Source: UBA1756 sp045222555
GTDB lineage: Bacteria; Bacteroidota; Bacteroidia; Bacteroidales; WCHB1-69
Assembly (NCBI GenBank): GCA_045222555.1
Contig: JBGUYY010000091.1
Coordinates: 124,001 to 188,000, forward strand
DNA: 64,000 bases
Direction: 5' to 3'
Within the stretch, counting starts at the first letter, position 1. Every line of letters starts with the position of its first letter. Of this stretch, positions 15,771 through 25,167 are shown in pieces. The notes beneath the pieces are model-generated. The model had not been told where the DNA came from, did not search any database, and was given only the letters and a program-made list of their open reading frames with translations. Made by a program: the position numbers and the translations under genes.

Positions 15771-18446
15771 TTGAAATATAACAAAATACATACTAAAATT
15801 AGCTCGTTCGCTGTCTTGTTTTTGGCAGTGATATTCTTGTGTGGCTGCTCAACGCGGAAAAATACGCCCATTAACCGTGGGTATCACAACATGACTTCGC
15901 GCTTCAACGTGAATTTCAACGGGAAGGAAGCGCTGAAGAATGGCGAGGAGGAGCACGCCAAGTTGTGCAAGGACAATTACATCACCACGCTTCCCATCTA
16001 TGTTTATCCTCCGAAGGAGGAGCTGTCGAGCATTTATCCCTCGATGGACCGTGTGATTGAGAAGGGATCGAAGTGTATTTACAAGCACTCGATGTTTTTC
16101 AAGGGGAAGGAGTATGTGAAGAATATTGACGATGCTTATCTGATGATGGGCAAGGCCTATTTCTACAAGCAGGACTATCAGCAGGCGCAGCGTATTTTCA
16201 ACTACATTCTCACCACCCACAAAAACGGCAATTGTGTGGAGGAAGCGATGATTTGGAATGCCCGTGCCGCGTTGCGGATGGGCTACTATGGTCAGGCGGA
16301 AGACCTCATCAACGAGGCACGCTATTATGTGGAACCCAAGAAGTCGAAAAAGCTGAGTCTGCAGTACGCTGCCGCCGGTGCCGAGTATCACCTCACCGCT
16401 CCCGACGGCGACCGTCAGACCGCCATCAACTATATTGATGACGTGTTGAAGAACAAACCTAAAAAGTTGTTCAAGACTCGTATGTATTTCATCCTCGGTC
16501 AGTTGTATGAGCTGGATGAACAGCCAGCCATGGCACACGACTATTTCCTTTGGGTGTCGAAGCATAGTCCCGACTATGACTTGGAGTTCAATGCGCGCAT
16601 GCATTTGGCTACCAACTACGATGGAAGTCCCGCCAAGCGCAGTCAGATCATCAAGGAGTTGAACAAGATGCTGGCGGAGGAGAAGAACAGGGATTACTAC
16701 GATCAGATTTACTATGCGCTGTCGGAAATCGACCGTATTGATGAGGACACCACGGCGCAGATGGACAAGTTGGCCAAGTCGGTGGCAGCCTATGCCAACA
16801 ACGACTTCCAGCGCACCCATTCCGCACTTCGTCTGGCTGATCTATACTTTGAGCAAGAAAAGTACCCGCAGGCCAAGGCTTATTATGACACGGCTACGGT
16901 TTCCATGCCCAAAACTTATCCCAACTATGCAGAAATCAAGCGCAAGTCGCAGGTGCTCACCGAGTTGGTGGATAACTTGCAGTTGGTGGTGGTGCAAGAC
17001 AGTTTGCAGCGCATCGCCAAGATGAGCGAGAAGGACCGTGACCGTTGGGTGAAGGGAAAAATCAACGAGTACAAGCAGGAGAAAGCCAGAAGGGAGAAAG
17101 AGGAGCGTGACAAGGAATTGGCTTTGCAGAGTGCTCTCGGCTACGCCAACTACAACAACCAGCTCAACAACCAAGGGAGTTCTGGAAAGTGGTATTTCTA
17201 CAACTCCACTTTAATGGCGGCGGGTAAGACCGAGTTCTTGCGCAAGTGGGGCAGCCGTAAGTTGGAGGACAACTGGCGTATCAGCAACAAGCAGCAGCTC
17301 TCTTTTGAGGATATGGCCAATCTCAACAATCCCAAGGCGAATGGCGACGACACTGAATACGACGAAGATGGCAATCCGATTTTGAAGCGTGAGACCGACC
17401 CTGAGAAGGAGCGGTATTACACGCAAGACCTGCCGCTTACCGAGGGTGCGATGGACACCTCGAACCGGATGATTGCCGAGGCGCTGTATCAGGCGGCCGT
17501 CATCTATCTCGACCTCCTCAACGACCGTCCCCGTGGCTGTGAGACGTTGGAGAAATATTATCAGCGCTTCCCGGATACGGAGATGTCGCCGGCGGTGCTG
17601 TACCTGCTGTACCTCAACTACAGCCAGATGAAAAATGGCAAGGCCGAGCAACCGAAAGAGATCATCCTCACCAAATATGCCGATACCGACTATGCCCGTC
17701 TGATTCGCGAGCCCGACTATTACAAGAAGGTGGCCGCAGCGCTGAAGCAGATGGAAAATACGTATGAAACTGTTTATCAGGATTATATGAACAAACAATG
17801 GACGAAGGTGATTCAGACGTCGGAGTTGGCGATACCCAGCTGTACCGACCGTGTGTTGCGCTCCAAGTTCGCATACCTGCGGGCCGTGTCGGTGGGACAG
17901 GTGCAGGGCAAGGATCAGTACCGCAACGCTTTACAGGGGGTGGTGACCGAGTATGGCGACCTGCCGGTGTCCGACTTGGCACGCCTGTTGTTGTCCGATC
18001 TGGAACCGGAGGCACAGTCCGTGTCGCAGACGCAGGGGGATCCGGAAATGCAGGAGACGCAGGGCGAGAGTCCGTTCATCTTCAATGCCGATGAGTGGCA
18101 TTATGTGGCGTTGATTGTCAATGTGCATAAAGTTAAGGTGATGGATCTGAAGGTGCAGATTTCTGACTTTAACAAAGAGTTCTATTCTTTGCAGAATTTG
18201 AGTCTCAACAGTTTCTATATCAACCAAGATGAGCAGATTGTAACCGTGTCGCGTTTCCGTAATGCTTCGGCTGCAATGGATTATTACAACGGATTGATTC
18301 GCAATGCCATCTTCCAGCCGTACCTTAAAGAGAAGAGTATTGTTCCCTACGCCATGGGAGCTGTGAACTACGGCATCTACTACAAGCAGCGGGATGCCCG
18401 TCCTATGTATGAAGAATTTTTTCAAAAGAATTATTTAAAACCATAA
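15771..18446 (+). CDS. porW: T9SS-associated TPR lipoprotein, PorW/SprE family
   Basis: This 891-residue protein has a lipoprotein signal peptide (LAVIFLCGCSTRK, lipid Cys near residue 26), then YHNMTSRFNVNFNGKEALKNGE, the signature opening of PorW/SprE proteins. Tetratricopeptide-like helical repeats follow (for example AYLMMGKAYFYKQDYQQAQRIF near residue 123), then a charged coiled segment (~420-450) and a C-terminal SPOR-like region that ends YEEFFQKNYLKP. The length matches Flavobacterium SprE (~870). PorW is a periplasmic, outer-membrane-anchored component needed for T9SS function, which fits the many sorting-domain proteins nearby. The frame has no ATG; an in-frame stop directly precedes the TTG at 15771, making TTG the likely start. 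Bactofilin follows 19 bases downstream. Confidence 0.88.
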   Translation: MKYNKIHTKISSFAVLFLAVIFLCGCSTRKNTPINRGYHNMTSRFNVNFNGKEALKNGEEEHAKLCKDNYITTLPIYVYPPKEELSSIYPSMDRVIEKGSKCIYKHSMFFKGKEYVKNIDDAYLMMGKAYFYKQDYQQAQRIFNYILTTHKNGNCVEEAMIWNARAALRMGYYGQAEDLINEARYYVEPKKSKKLSLQYAAAGAEYHLTAPDGDRQTAINYIDDVLKNKPKKLFKTRMYFILGQLYELDEQPAMAHDYFLWVSKHSPDYDLEFNARMHLATNYDGSPAKRSQIIKELNKMLAEEKNRDYYDQIYYALSEIDRIDEDTTAQMDKLAKSVAAYANNDFQRTHSALRLADLYFEQEKYPQAKAYYDTATVSMPKTYPNYAEIKRKSQVLTELVDNLQLVVVQDSLQRIAKMSEKDRDRWVKGKINEYKQEKARREKEERDKELALQSALGYANYNNQLNNQGSSGKWYFYNSTLMAAGKTEFLRKWGSRKLEDNWRISNKQQLSFEDMANLNNPKANGDDTEYDEDGNPILKRETDPEKERYYTQDLPLTEGAMDTSNRMIAEALYQAAVIYLDLLNDRPRGCETLEKYYQRFPDTEMSPAVLYLLYLNYSQMKNGKAEQPKEIILTKYADTDYARLIREPDYYKKVAAALKQMENTYETVYQDYMNKQWTKVIQTSELAIPSCTDRVLRSKFAYLRAVSVGQVQGKDQYRNALQGVVTEYGDLPVSDLARLLLSDLEPEAQSVSQTQGDPEMQETQGESPFIFNADEWHYVALIVNVHKVKVMDLKVQISDFNKEFYSLQNLSLNSFYINQDEQIVTVSRFRNASAAMDYYNGLIRNAIFQPYLKEKSIVPYAMGAVNYGIYYKQRDARPMYEEFFQKNYLKP

Positions 18447-18465
18447 AACAAACATTAAGAGTATC

Positions 18466-18885
18466 ATGAACAGACCTGAAGAAATGGGTGCCATGAATGG
18501 CACGAGAGTGAACACCATCGCCGCCGGTACCAGCCTGGTGGGTAACATTGAAGCCACCAGCGACTGCCGCATCGACGGTACCATCAAAGGCAATATCAAC
18601 TGCAAGTCCAAGATCGTCATCGGCCAGACCGGTGTGGTGGAGGGCGACATCAACTGCGACGGCATCGAGATCGAGGGCCGTGTGAAAGCCAACATCAATG
18701 CTGTGGATATCATTTCATTGCGCTCCACGGCCGTGCTGGCTGGCGACATCGCTTCCAGCAAGCTGGCCATCGAGCCGGGTGCCACCTTTGTGGGCAACTG
18801 CAAAATCCAGAACGGCAAGGCCGCTGGAGTACAGCCGACGCACACGCCGGCACAGCCGCAGCCGCAACAGCCGCAGCAGAAATAG
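18466..18885 (+). CDS. Bactofilin, polymer-forming cytoskeletal protein
   Basis: This 139-residue protein has the right-handed beta-helix core of bactofilins at about residues 16-118: repeated GNI / GDI / GTI turns in NTIAAGTSLVGNIEATSDCRIDG, GNINCKSKIVIG, VEGDINCDGIEIEG and LAGDIASSKLAIEPGATFVG. A Pro/Gln-rich tail follows. Bactofilins self-assemble into filaments at the inner membrane and scaffold envelope enzymes. The gene lies between porW and the atpZ-like gene, a common order in Bacteroidota, with gaps of 19 and 6 bases, so co-transcription is very likely. Confidence 0.95.
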   Translation: MNRPEEMGAMNGTRVNTIAAGTSLVGNIEATSDCRIDGTIKGNINCKSKIVIGQTGVVEGDINCDGIEIEGRVKANINAVDIISLRSTAVLAGDIASSKLAIEPGATFVGNCKIQNGKAAGVQPTHTPAQPQPQQPQQK

Positions 18886-18891
18886 CATTTC

Positions 18892-19104
18892 ATGAGTGGC
18901 AATAGGCAATGGGATGCCGGTGCCAGCTATGCTGGCCTGGCCGTCCAGATGGGCGTCATAATTGCCATCGGCGCATACGGAGGTGTGAGGTTGGACCGCT
19001 GGCTCAACCTCTCGCCCCTTTTTGTCATTGTATGCTCTTTGGCCGCCATCGCCCTTGCCATGTATGTGATGATCTATAAACTGACCCATAAAAACGAGAA
19101 ATAG
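18892..19104 (+). CDS. AtpZ/AtpI-like small membrane protein
   Basis: This 70-residue protein has two hydrophobic helices (~14-34 and ~42-62) and the family pattern AGLAVQMGVIIAIGAYGGVRLDRWL...PLFVIVCSLAAIALAMYVM. AtpZ/AtpI proteins assist F-type ATP synthase assembly or Mg2+/Ca2+ supply in the inner membrane. It lies directly after the bactofilin gene. In many Bacteroidota the ATP synthase a-subunit gene follows shortly; here uvrC comes instead. Confidence 0.85.
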   Translation: MSGNRQWDAGASYAGLAVQMGVIIAIGAYGGVRLDRWLNLSPLFVIVCSLAAIALAMYVMIYKLTHKNEK

Positions 19105-19107
19105 CCG

Positions 19108-19578
19108 ATGAAGAAAATGAAGCGAATCAATTACAAGGTGCCCCCGTATGTCATCCATCTGCTGCTGGTATCGATTGTCACGGCCGCGCTGACCATTCTC
19201 ATGCAGGTCATTCTGCCCGCATACTCCACGCCGGCCATGCCTTTCATCGTGCTGTTCTTCTTCTTTGTCACGCTGTTCAGCCTGTATGTGGTGCTGCGTG
19301 ACCAGTCGCAGCGCGACTCCCGGAAGTTCGTTTCCGGCTACATGCTTTCCCGCATTATCAAGTTCATGTCGTGCCTGCTCTTCCTGCTCATCTATTTCAT
19401 TGCCTCCAAAGAGGACCGCTGGCGTTTCGCCGGGGCATTCATGGTCATATACCTCATCTTCGCCATCAGCGAGATCTTTATTCTCAAAAAGGAGAACTCC
19501 CGCTTGCAGAAGTTGAGGGATGCGGAGAAGCAGAACCCTACCGAAACGGGAAACGATGAGCACGCAGGACAAAAGTAA
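19108..19578 (+). CDS. Four-helix inner membrane protein of the bactofilin-atpZ cluster
   Basis: This 156-residue protein has four predicted membrane helices (about 15-37, 43-65, 85-103, 109-130) and a polar C-terminal tail. No enzymatic motif is seen. By size, helix layout and position just after atpZ it resembles the AtpI-like or uncharacterised membrane protein found between atpZ and atpB in Bacteroidota. It starts three bases after the atpZ stop codon, and its own 3' end overlaps the uvrC start by 23 bases, so translational coupling is likely. Confidence 0.75.
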   Translation: MKKMKRINYKVPPYVIHLLLVSIVTAALTILMQVILPAYSTPAMPFIVLFFFFVTLFSLYVVLRDQSQRDSRKFVSGYMLSRIIKFMSCLLFLLIYFIASKEDRWRFAGAFMVIYLIFAISEIFILKKENSRLQKLRDAEKQNPTETGNDEHAGQK

Positions 19579-21352
19579 AATCCAACTCATCCTTTCCGCC
19601 CTTTCCACCAAACCGGGCGTGTACCGCTATCTCGATGAGAGCGGCAAGGTGATTTATGTCGGCAAGGCCAAGAACCTCAAACGGCGTGTCTCCTCCTATT
19701 TCAACAAAAACCACGACTCCTCCAAAGTGCGGATGCTGGTCACCAAGATCCGCGACATCCAGACTACTGTGGTCGATACCGAGTGGGAGGCCCTGTTGTT
19801 GGAAAACACCCTCATCAAGGAGTACAAGCCCAAGTACAACATCATGCTGAAGGATGACAAGACCTATCCGTGGATTGCCGTCACCAAGGAGGCCTTCCCG
19901 AAGGTGTTTGTCACACGCTCGCCCGATCGGAGCCGGCAGGAGGTCTTTGGCCCCTACGCCTCCGTGAAGTACATGAACGCCCTCTTCCACACCCTGATGG
20001 AGATTTTCCCCGTGCGCACCTGCAAAATTTTCCGCCAGAGCGACCGCCCCTGCCTGAAATATCAGCTTCATCGCTGTCCGGGACCGTGCGCTGGCAAGAT
20101 TTCACAGGAAGAGTATCAGTCTAATATTCACAATATCATTGAAATATTAAAGGGAAATTCGCAGTCCATCATCCGAAAACTGCATGAAAAAATGATGGAG
20201 TACTCTGCGCAGATGGAGTTCGAGAAAGCGCAGGAGGTGAAAGAGAAGCTCGATATTTTAACACAATTTAAGGGGAAATCGGTAGTGGTGAACCCCGACA
20301 TCTCCAACCTCGACGTGTTTACCATTGCGGAAGATGAGCAGAGTGCCTACGTAAATTTTATGAGGGTGATGGAAGGATCTGTGATCCAGTCTTATACGCT
20401 TGAAATTGCGCACAAGTTGGAAAGGACAACGGAGGAATTGCTGCTGCAGGGTATGGTGGAGCTGCGCGAGCGGTTTGGGGAGTTCAGCGCCACGGTGCTG
20501 CTGCCCTTCATGCCGGATGCCCAGCTGCAGGATGTTGCCGTGACGGTGCCGCAGCGCGGCGACAAGAAAAAACTGCTGGATCTTTCGCAGAAAAATGCCC
20601 TCACCTACATGTTCGAGAAGAACAAGCGCCGCGACCTCGTGGACCCCAACCGTCGCGGACAGCAGGTGCTCAACCAGCTGCAAAAAGAGCTGGGACTGCC
20701 CAAGCTGCCTACGGTCATCGAGTGTTTCGACAACTCCAACTTCCAAGGCGACTATGCGGTGGCGGCCATGGTACAGTTCGTCAATGCGAAACCCAACAAG
20801 AAGGAGTACCGCCATTTCAACATCAAGACAGTGGAAGGCCCTGACGACTATGCCTCCATGAAGGAGGTGGTGCGCCGGCGCTATTCCCGTCTGTTAGAGG
20901 AGAATAAGCCGCTTCCAGACCTTATCCTTACGGATGGCGGTAAAGGCCAGATGGAAGTGGTGCGACAAGTGGTTCGCGACGAGCTGAAGGTGGATATCCC
21001 CATTGCGGGGCTGGCCAAAGACGATCAGCATCGTACCAATGAATTGTTGTTCGGTTTTCCCCCGAAAATAGTGGGCGTTAATGTCAAATCTCCGCTTTTC
21101 TACCTGTTAGCCTCCATTCAGGATGAGGTGCACCGATTTGCCATCACGCACCATCGCAAGAAGTTTGAGAGAGGCTTTGCCCATTCCGATCTGGATGATA
21201 TTAAGGGCGTTGGGAAGTCCACCAAGGAGAAACTGTTGCAGAAGTTCAAGAGTGTGAAACGCATTCGCGAGGCTTCAGAGGCTGAGCTGGCTGTTGTGGT
21301 GGGCCCCGCCAAGGCGAAGACGATCGTAGAATATTTTAAATCCTCGCATTAA
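19556..21352 (+). CDS. uvrC: Excinuclease ABC subunit C
   Basis: UvrC makes both incisions in nucleotide excision repair with UvrA and UvrB in the cytoplasm. The 598-residue protein shows the GIY-YIG-type nuclease (KPGVYRYLDESGKVIYVGKAKNLKRRVSSYF, ~17-47), the Cys-rich block CKIFRQSDRPCLKYQLHRCPGPCAG, the UVR domain (EYSAQMEFEKAQEVKEKLDIL, ~215), the RNase H-like domain (ECFDNSNFQGDYAVAAMVQF ... LILTDGGKGQM, ~385-470) and C-terminal helix-hairpin-helix motifs (LDDIKGVGKSTKEKLLQKF). The frame opens at 19520, but the MSTQDKSK start at 19556 fits the family and overlaps the previous gene by only 23 bases. Length is normal. Confidence 0.97.
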   Translation: MSTQDKSKIQLILSALSTKPGVYRYLDESGKVIYVGKAKNLKRRVSSYFNKNHDSSKVRMLVTKIRDIQTTVVDTEWEALLLENTLIKEYKPKYNIMLKDDKTYPWIAVTKEAFPKVFVTRSPDRSRQEVFGPYASVKYMNALFHTLMEIFPVRTCKIFRQSDRPCLKYQLHRCPGPCAGKISQEEYQSNIHNIIEILKGNSQSIIRKLHEKMMEYSAQMEFEKAQEVKEKLDILTQFKGKSVVVNPDISNLDVFTIAEDEQSAYVNFMRVMEGSVIQSYTLEIAHKLERTTEELLLQGMVELRERFGEFSATVLLPFMPDAQLQDVAVTVPQRGDKKKLLDLSQKNALTYMFEKNKRRDLVDPNRRGQQVLNQLQKELGLPKLPTVIECFDNSNFQGDYAVAAMVQFVNAKPNKKEYRHFNIKTVEGPDDYASMKEVVRRRYSRLLEENKPLPDLILTDGGKGQMEVVRQVVRDELKVDIPIAGLAKDDQHRTNELLFGFPPKIVGVNVKSPLFYLLASIQDEVHRFAITHHRKKFERGFAHSDLDDIKGVGKSTKEKLLQKFKSVKRIREASEAELAVVVGPAKAKTIVEYFKSSH

Positions 21353-21363
21353 CATTTTTTAGT

Positions 21364-22347
21364 ATGATGCTTTGTGTAGATTTTAAAGAATTTGGGATAC
21401 AGTTACAGCAGTTAGTCGGCACGCGGCGTGTGGTGGCGGTTATCGACCGCAAGGTGGAGGAGTTGTACGGAAATCTCTTCCCGTTTGAGAAGGTGGAGGT
21501 GGAGGCGGATGAGCGACACAAGACCATGCAGACTGTGGAGGAAGTGATACGGCGATTGTTGGAGCTTCATGCCGACCGCGACGTGTTGCTGCTCGGGGTG
21601 GGTGGCGGCATCACCACCGACATTTGCGGCTTTGTGGCTTCTATCTACAAGCGAGGAGTGGCCTGCGGGCTCGTTCCCACCACGCTGTTGGGCATGGTGG
21701 ATGCGGCCATTGGTGGTAAGAACGGCGTGAACATGCTGGGATATAAAAATATGGTGGGCACCATCCGGCAGCCCGAGTTTGTGGTGAGCACCATCAATTT
21801 CCTGCCAACGCTGGAGACGGTGGAGGTGCGGCAGGGTTTGGCGGAGATGCTGAAGGTTTTCTTGATCAGCGGCGAGCACTTTGAGGAGTGCGGTGCGTTT
21901 TTCGCGAGTAGTGGGGTAGGGGAGATGTTGAAAGATGTGGCAAAACGTAGCCAGTTGCAAGTGTTCATTCAGGCGGCCGTAGCGGTGAAGGAGGGGCTGG
22001 TGCGTGAAGATGAGCGGGATAACGGGGTGCGTCAGCTGTTGAATTTAGGACATACCTTCGGACATGCCTTGGAGCGTTGCACGGGCATGGCGCATGGCGA
22101 TGCGGTGGCGATAGGGATGGTGTGTGCTGCAAAATGCGTGAATAGCGCTGATATACCATTGATAATCAGTGTGTTGCAATTTTGTAAACTGCCAGTGGAT
22201 ATTCCGGCGGATGTGAGTCGCGAGGCGTTGTTGGAGGCCATGATGCAAGACAAGAAACGTGCCGATGGCCGTTGCCGTGTGGTGGTATTGGAGGCGGTAG
22301 GCCGTGTCGCGGTCCGCGATATGGATCTGTCTGGATGGACCATGTAA
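21364..22347 (+). CDS. aroB: 3-dehydroquinate synthase
   Basis: AroB converts DAHP to 3-dehydroquinate in the shikimate pathway using NAD+ and a divalent metal. Visible family motifs are LGVGGGITTDICGFVASIYKRGV near residue 76 (GGGxxxDxxGFxAxxxxRG), PTTLLGMVDAAIGGKNGVN (PTTLLxxxDxSxGGKxGxN), RQGLAEMLKVFLI and the metal-binding LNLGHTFGHALE near residue 220, plus MAHGDAVAIGM. At 327 residues it is a little shorter than E. coli AroB (362), as in many Bacteroidales. It starts 11 bases after the uvrC stop codon; a second Met one codon downstream is an alternative start. It converges on clpB. Confidence 0.96.
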   Translation: MMLCVDFKEFGIQLQQLVGTRRVVAVIDRKVEELYGNLFPFEKVEVEADERHKTMQTVEEVIRRLLELHADRDVLLLGVGGGITTDICGFVASIYKRGVACGLVPTTLLGMVDAAIGGKNGVNMLGYKNMVGTIRQPEFVVSTINFLPTLETVEVRQGLAEMLKVFLISGEHFEECGAFFASSGVGEMLKDVAKRSQLQVFIQAAVAVKEGLVREDERDNGVRQLLNLGHTFGHALERCTGMAHGDAVAIGMVCAAKCVNSADIPLIISVLQFCKLPVDIPADVSREALLEAMMQDKKRADGRCRVVVLEAVGRVAVRDMDLSGWTM

Positions 22348-22349
22348 AA

Positions 22350-22385
22350 CAGAAAAGCGCACCAGCCCCAAAAGGTTGATGCGCT
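22350..22385 (-). terminator. Terminator hairpin for clpB in the aroB/clpB convergent gap
   Basis: On the minus strand AGCGCATCAACC and GGCTGGTGCGCT form an imperfect 12-bp stem around a TTTTGG loop, followed by TTTCTGTTTT. The T-run is on the clpB side only. Confidence 0.65.
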
Positions 22386-22408
22386 ATGCACAGATTTTCT
22401 AACGAATA

Positions 22409-25021
22409 TTATTCTGCCTTCTTCTCTTTGTTGAAGAACACAAACTGGCCGTCGTCGAGCGAGTCCACCGTGATGGTGCCGTCCTTCTGGACGTTGCCCT
22501 CGAGGATGAACTTGGAGAGTTCGTTGAGCACGTTGCGCTGGATGACTCGTTTCAGCGGACGGGCGCCGTACATCGGCTCGTAGCCCATCTCCACCAGCTG
22601 GTCGAGTGCATACTTGGTGAACTCCACCTGCAGGTTCTGCTGTGCCAGCAGTTTGTTGAGGTTGTCGATCTGCATGTTTACGATGCTGCGGATCTCGCGT
22701 TTCGACAGCGGCTGGAACATCACGATCTCGTCGATACGGTTGACGAATTCCGGACGCAAGGTCTTCTTCAGCAGGGCCATCACCTCCGCTTTGGTACGCT
22801 CGAAAAGCGCCTCGTTGCTCTCGTTGCCGGCTTCGGCGTAGTTGTTTTGGATGATGTCGGAGCCGAGGTTGGAGGTCATGATGATGATGGTGTTTTTGAA
22901 GTCGGCGACACGTCCCTTGTTGTCGGTGAGCCGCCCGTCATCCAACACTTGCAGCAAGATGTTGAACACGTCGGGATGCGCCTTCTCGATTTCGTCGAAC
23001 AGCACCACGGAGTAAGGGCGGCGGCGGATCTTGTCGGTGAGCTCGCCACCTTCATCGTAGCCCACGTATCCTGGAGGCGCTCCGATGAGACGGCTGACGG
23101 AGAATTTCTCCTGGAACTCGCTCATATCGAACCTCACGATGGCGTCCTCGGTGTTGAACAAATATTCTGCCAACGCCTTGGCCAGCTCAGTCTTACCCAC
23201 GCCGGTCGTACCCATGAAGATGAACGAACCGATCGGTTTCTTGCTGTCCTGCAGGCCTGCACGACTCCGGCGGATGGCGTCGGCGATGGCGCTGATGGCC
23301 TCGTCCTGTCCCACTACACGCTTGTGCAGCTCCTCTTCGAGATGCAGCAGTTTCGACTTCTCGCTCTGCATCATCTTGCTGACCGGTATGCCCGTCCAGC
23401 GCGACACCACATCGGCGATGTCGTCTTCGCCCACCTCCTCGTCGATCATGGCCTTGTCGCCCTGTACGGAGGTAAGCTCCTGCTGGAGTTTCTGGATTTC
23501 GTTCTCAGCGTTTTTGATGAGTCCGTAGCGCAGCTCGGCCACACGGCCGTAATTTCCCTGACGCTCCTCGTTGGCGGCCTCCAGCTTATAGTCCTCAATG
23601 AGTTTTTTGTTTTGCTGGATTTTGTCCACGATGTCCTTCTCAGCGCGCCACTTGGTCTCCAGAGAGTTGCGCTGCTCCTGCAGTTCAGAGATGGTCTTGG
23701 AGAGTGCAGAGACTTTCTCAGGCGAGTTTTCGCGTTTGATGGCCTCGCGCTCAATCTCCAGCTGACGAATTTTACGCTCAATCTCATCCAGCTCTTCCGG
23801 TTTGGAGTTGATTTCGAGTTTCAGCTTCGAGGCGGCCTCGTCAATCAGGTCGATGGCCTTGTCGGGCAGGAAACGGTCGGTGATGTACCGCTGTGACAGT
23901 TCCACGGCGGCGATGAGGGCGTCGTCCATGATTCTTACATGGTGGTGATTTTCATAGCGTTCCTTCAGTCCACGCAGGATGGAGATGGCGGAGTACTTGT
24001 CGGGTTCGGCGATGAGCACGGGCTGGAAACGACGCTCGAGGGCCTTATCCTTCTCGAAGTATTTCTGGTACTCGTTGAGAGTGGTGGCACCGATGGAGCG
24101 CAGCTCGCCACGTGCGAGGGCAGGTTTCAGGATGTTGGCGGCGTCCATGGCGCCCTCTCCCGACGCGCCGGCACCCACCAGCGTGTGGATCTCATCAATG
24201 AAGAGGATGATTTCGCCGTTGGAGTCGATCACCTCCTTGATGACGCTTTTCAGACGTTCCTCAAACTCGCCCTTGTATTTGGCACCGGCCACCAGCGCAC
24301 CCATATCCAATGAGTACAACTGTTTGGTTTTCAGATTCTCTGGAATATCTCCGCTGACCAAACGGTGGGCCAGACCTTCTACGATGGCGGTTTTTCCCAC
24401 GCCGGCCTCACCAATCAGGATCGGGTTGTTTTTGGTACGGCGGGAGAGAATTTGCAGCACACGACGGATCTCTTCGTCACGGCCAATCACAGGGTCGAGT
24501 TTGCCTTTTCGGGCCGCCTCGTTGAGGTTGGTGGCGTACTTGTTGAGCGCGTTGTAGGTCTCTTCGCTGTCTTGCGAGGTCACCTTCGAGCCTTTCCGCA
24601 GGTCGGTGATGGCCTGCTTGGTGCCCTTCTCGGTGACGCCGGCATCTTTGAGCGCCCGCGACATGTTGTCGCCGGCCATCAAAATTCCGTAGAAGAAATG
24701 CTCCAACGACACGAACTCGTCGCCCTGCTCCTGTGCGAAGACGATAGCCTTCTGCAAGGCCGCCTGCGCGCCGTTTGACAAGTATATGTTGCCGCCCGAC
24801 ACCTTCGGCAGACTTTTGATCTCCCTTTCGGCGGCTTGTGCGATGATTTTAGGATCTACATCCTGTTTTTTCAGCAGGAACGAGATGATATTTTCGTCGG
24901 TTTCCATCATCGCTTTGAGAATATGTGACGTATCGATCTGCTGCTGCTGGTTGCTGGAGGCGATCATTTGTGCCTTCGCAATCGATTCTTGTGATTTAAT
25001 GGTAAGATTGTTCAAGTTCAT
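22409..25021 (-). CDS. clpB: ATP-dependent disaggregase ClpB
   Basis: ClpB extracts and unfolds aggregated proteins together with DnaK. The 870-residue protein has the N-terminal Clp repeat domain (1-145), AAA module 1 with Walker A GEAGVGKT (~200) and Walker B ILFIDEIHTL, the long coiled-coil middle domain (~400-520) that separates ClpB from ClpA and ClpC, and AAA module 2 with Walker A GTTGVGKTELAKAL (~600) and Walker B VVLFDEIEKAHPD. The C-terminal D2 domain ends near PMYGARPLKRVIQRNVLNEL. The frame opens at 25090, but MNLNNLTIKSQESIAKAQ at 25021 matches family starts. It is divergent from pyrH. Confidence 0.98.
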   Translation of the reverse strand: MNLNNLTIKSQESIAKAQMIASSNQQQQIDTSHILKAMMETDENIISFLLKKQDVDPKIIAQAAEREIKSLPKVSGGNIYLSNGAQAALQKAIVFAQEQGDEFVSLEHFFYGILMAGDNMSRALKDAGVTEKGTKQAITDLRKGSKVTSQDSEETYNALNKYATNLNEAARKGKLDPVIGRDEEIRRVLQILSRRTKNNPILIGEAGVGKTAIVEGLAHRLVSGDIPENLKTKQLYSLDMGALVAGAKYKGEFEERLKSVIKEVIDSNGEIILFIDEIHTLVGAGASGEGAMDAANILKPALARGELRSIGATTLNEYQKYFEKDKALERRFQPVLIAEPDKYSAISILRGLKERYENHHHVRIMDDALIAAVELSQRYITDRFLPDKAIDLIDEAASKLKLEINSKPEELDEIERKIRQLEIEREAIKRENSPEKVSALSKTISELQEQRNSLETKWRAEKDIVDKIQQNKKLIEDYKLEAANEERQGNYGRVAELRYGLIKNAENEIQKLQQELTSVQGDKAMIDEEVGEDDIADVVSRWTGIPVSKMMQSEKSKLLHLEEELHKRVVGQDEAISAIADAIRRSRAGLQDSKKPIGSFIFMGTTGVGKTELAKALAEYLFNTEDAIVRFDMSEFQEKFSVSRLIGAPPGYVGYDEGGELTDKIRRRPYSVVLFDEIEKAHPDVFNILLQVLDDGRLTDNKGRVADFKNTIIIMTSNLGSDIIQNNYAEAGNESNEALFERTKAEVMALLKKTLRPEFVNRIDEIVMFQPLSKREIRSIVNMQIDNLNKLLAQQNLQVEFTKYALDQLVEMGYEPMYGARPLKRVIQRNVLNELSKFILEGNVQKDGTITVDSLDDGQFVFFNKEKKAE

Positions 25022-25143
25022 AGCGATAAAAATTTTTGTTTGACAGTGCCTTATTATGCAACAACTTTGCCAAAATGCAAAATCTGACAAAATGTCATAC
25101 TATTATTTTTTCAAAAAAAATGTGAAAACTGAAAAAAATCGTG

Positions 25144-25151
25144 TAAATTTG
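25144..25151 (+). promoter_or_regulatory. Candidate -7 element for pyrH
   Basis: TAAATTTG matches TAnnTTTG, 16 bases before the pyrH ATG, giving a very short leader. No -33 TTG stands out. Confidence 0.5.
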
Positions 25152-25167
25152 CACCCAAATTCTAAAT

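Noticed and set aside
15849..16820. 323-codon minus-strand frame opposite porW
   Set aside because: It is antisense to a recognisable PorW/SprE protein and has no motif or start context.
22356..22385. Terminator for aroB on the plus strand
   Set aside because: The hairpin is followed by a T-run only on the minus strand, so it was assigned to clpB.
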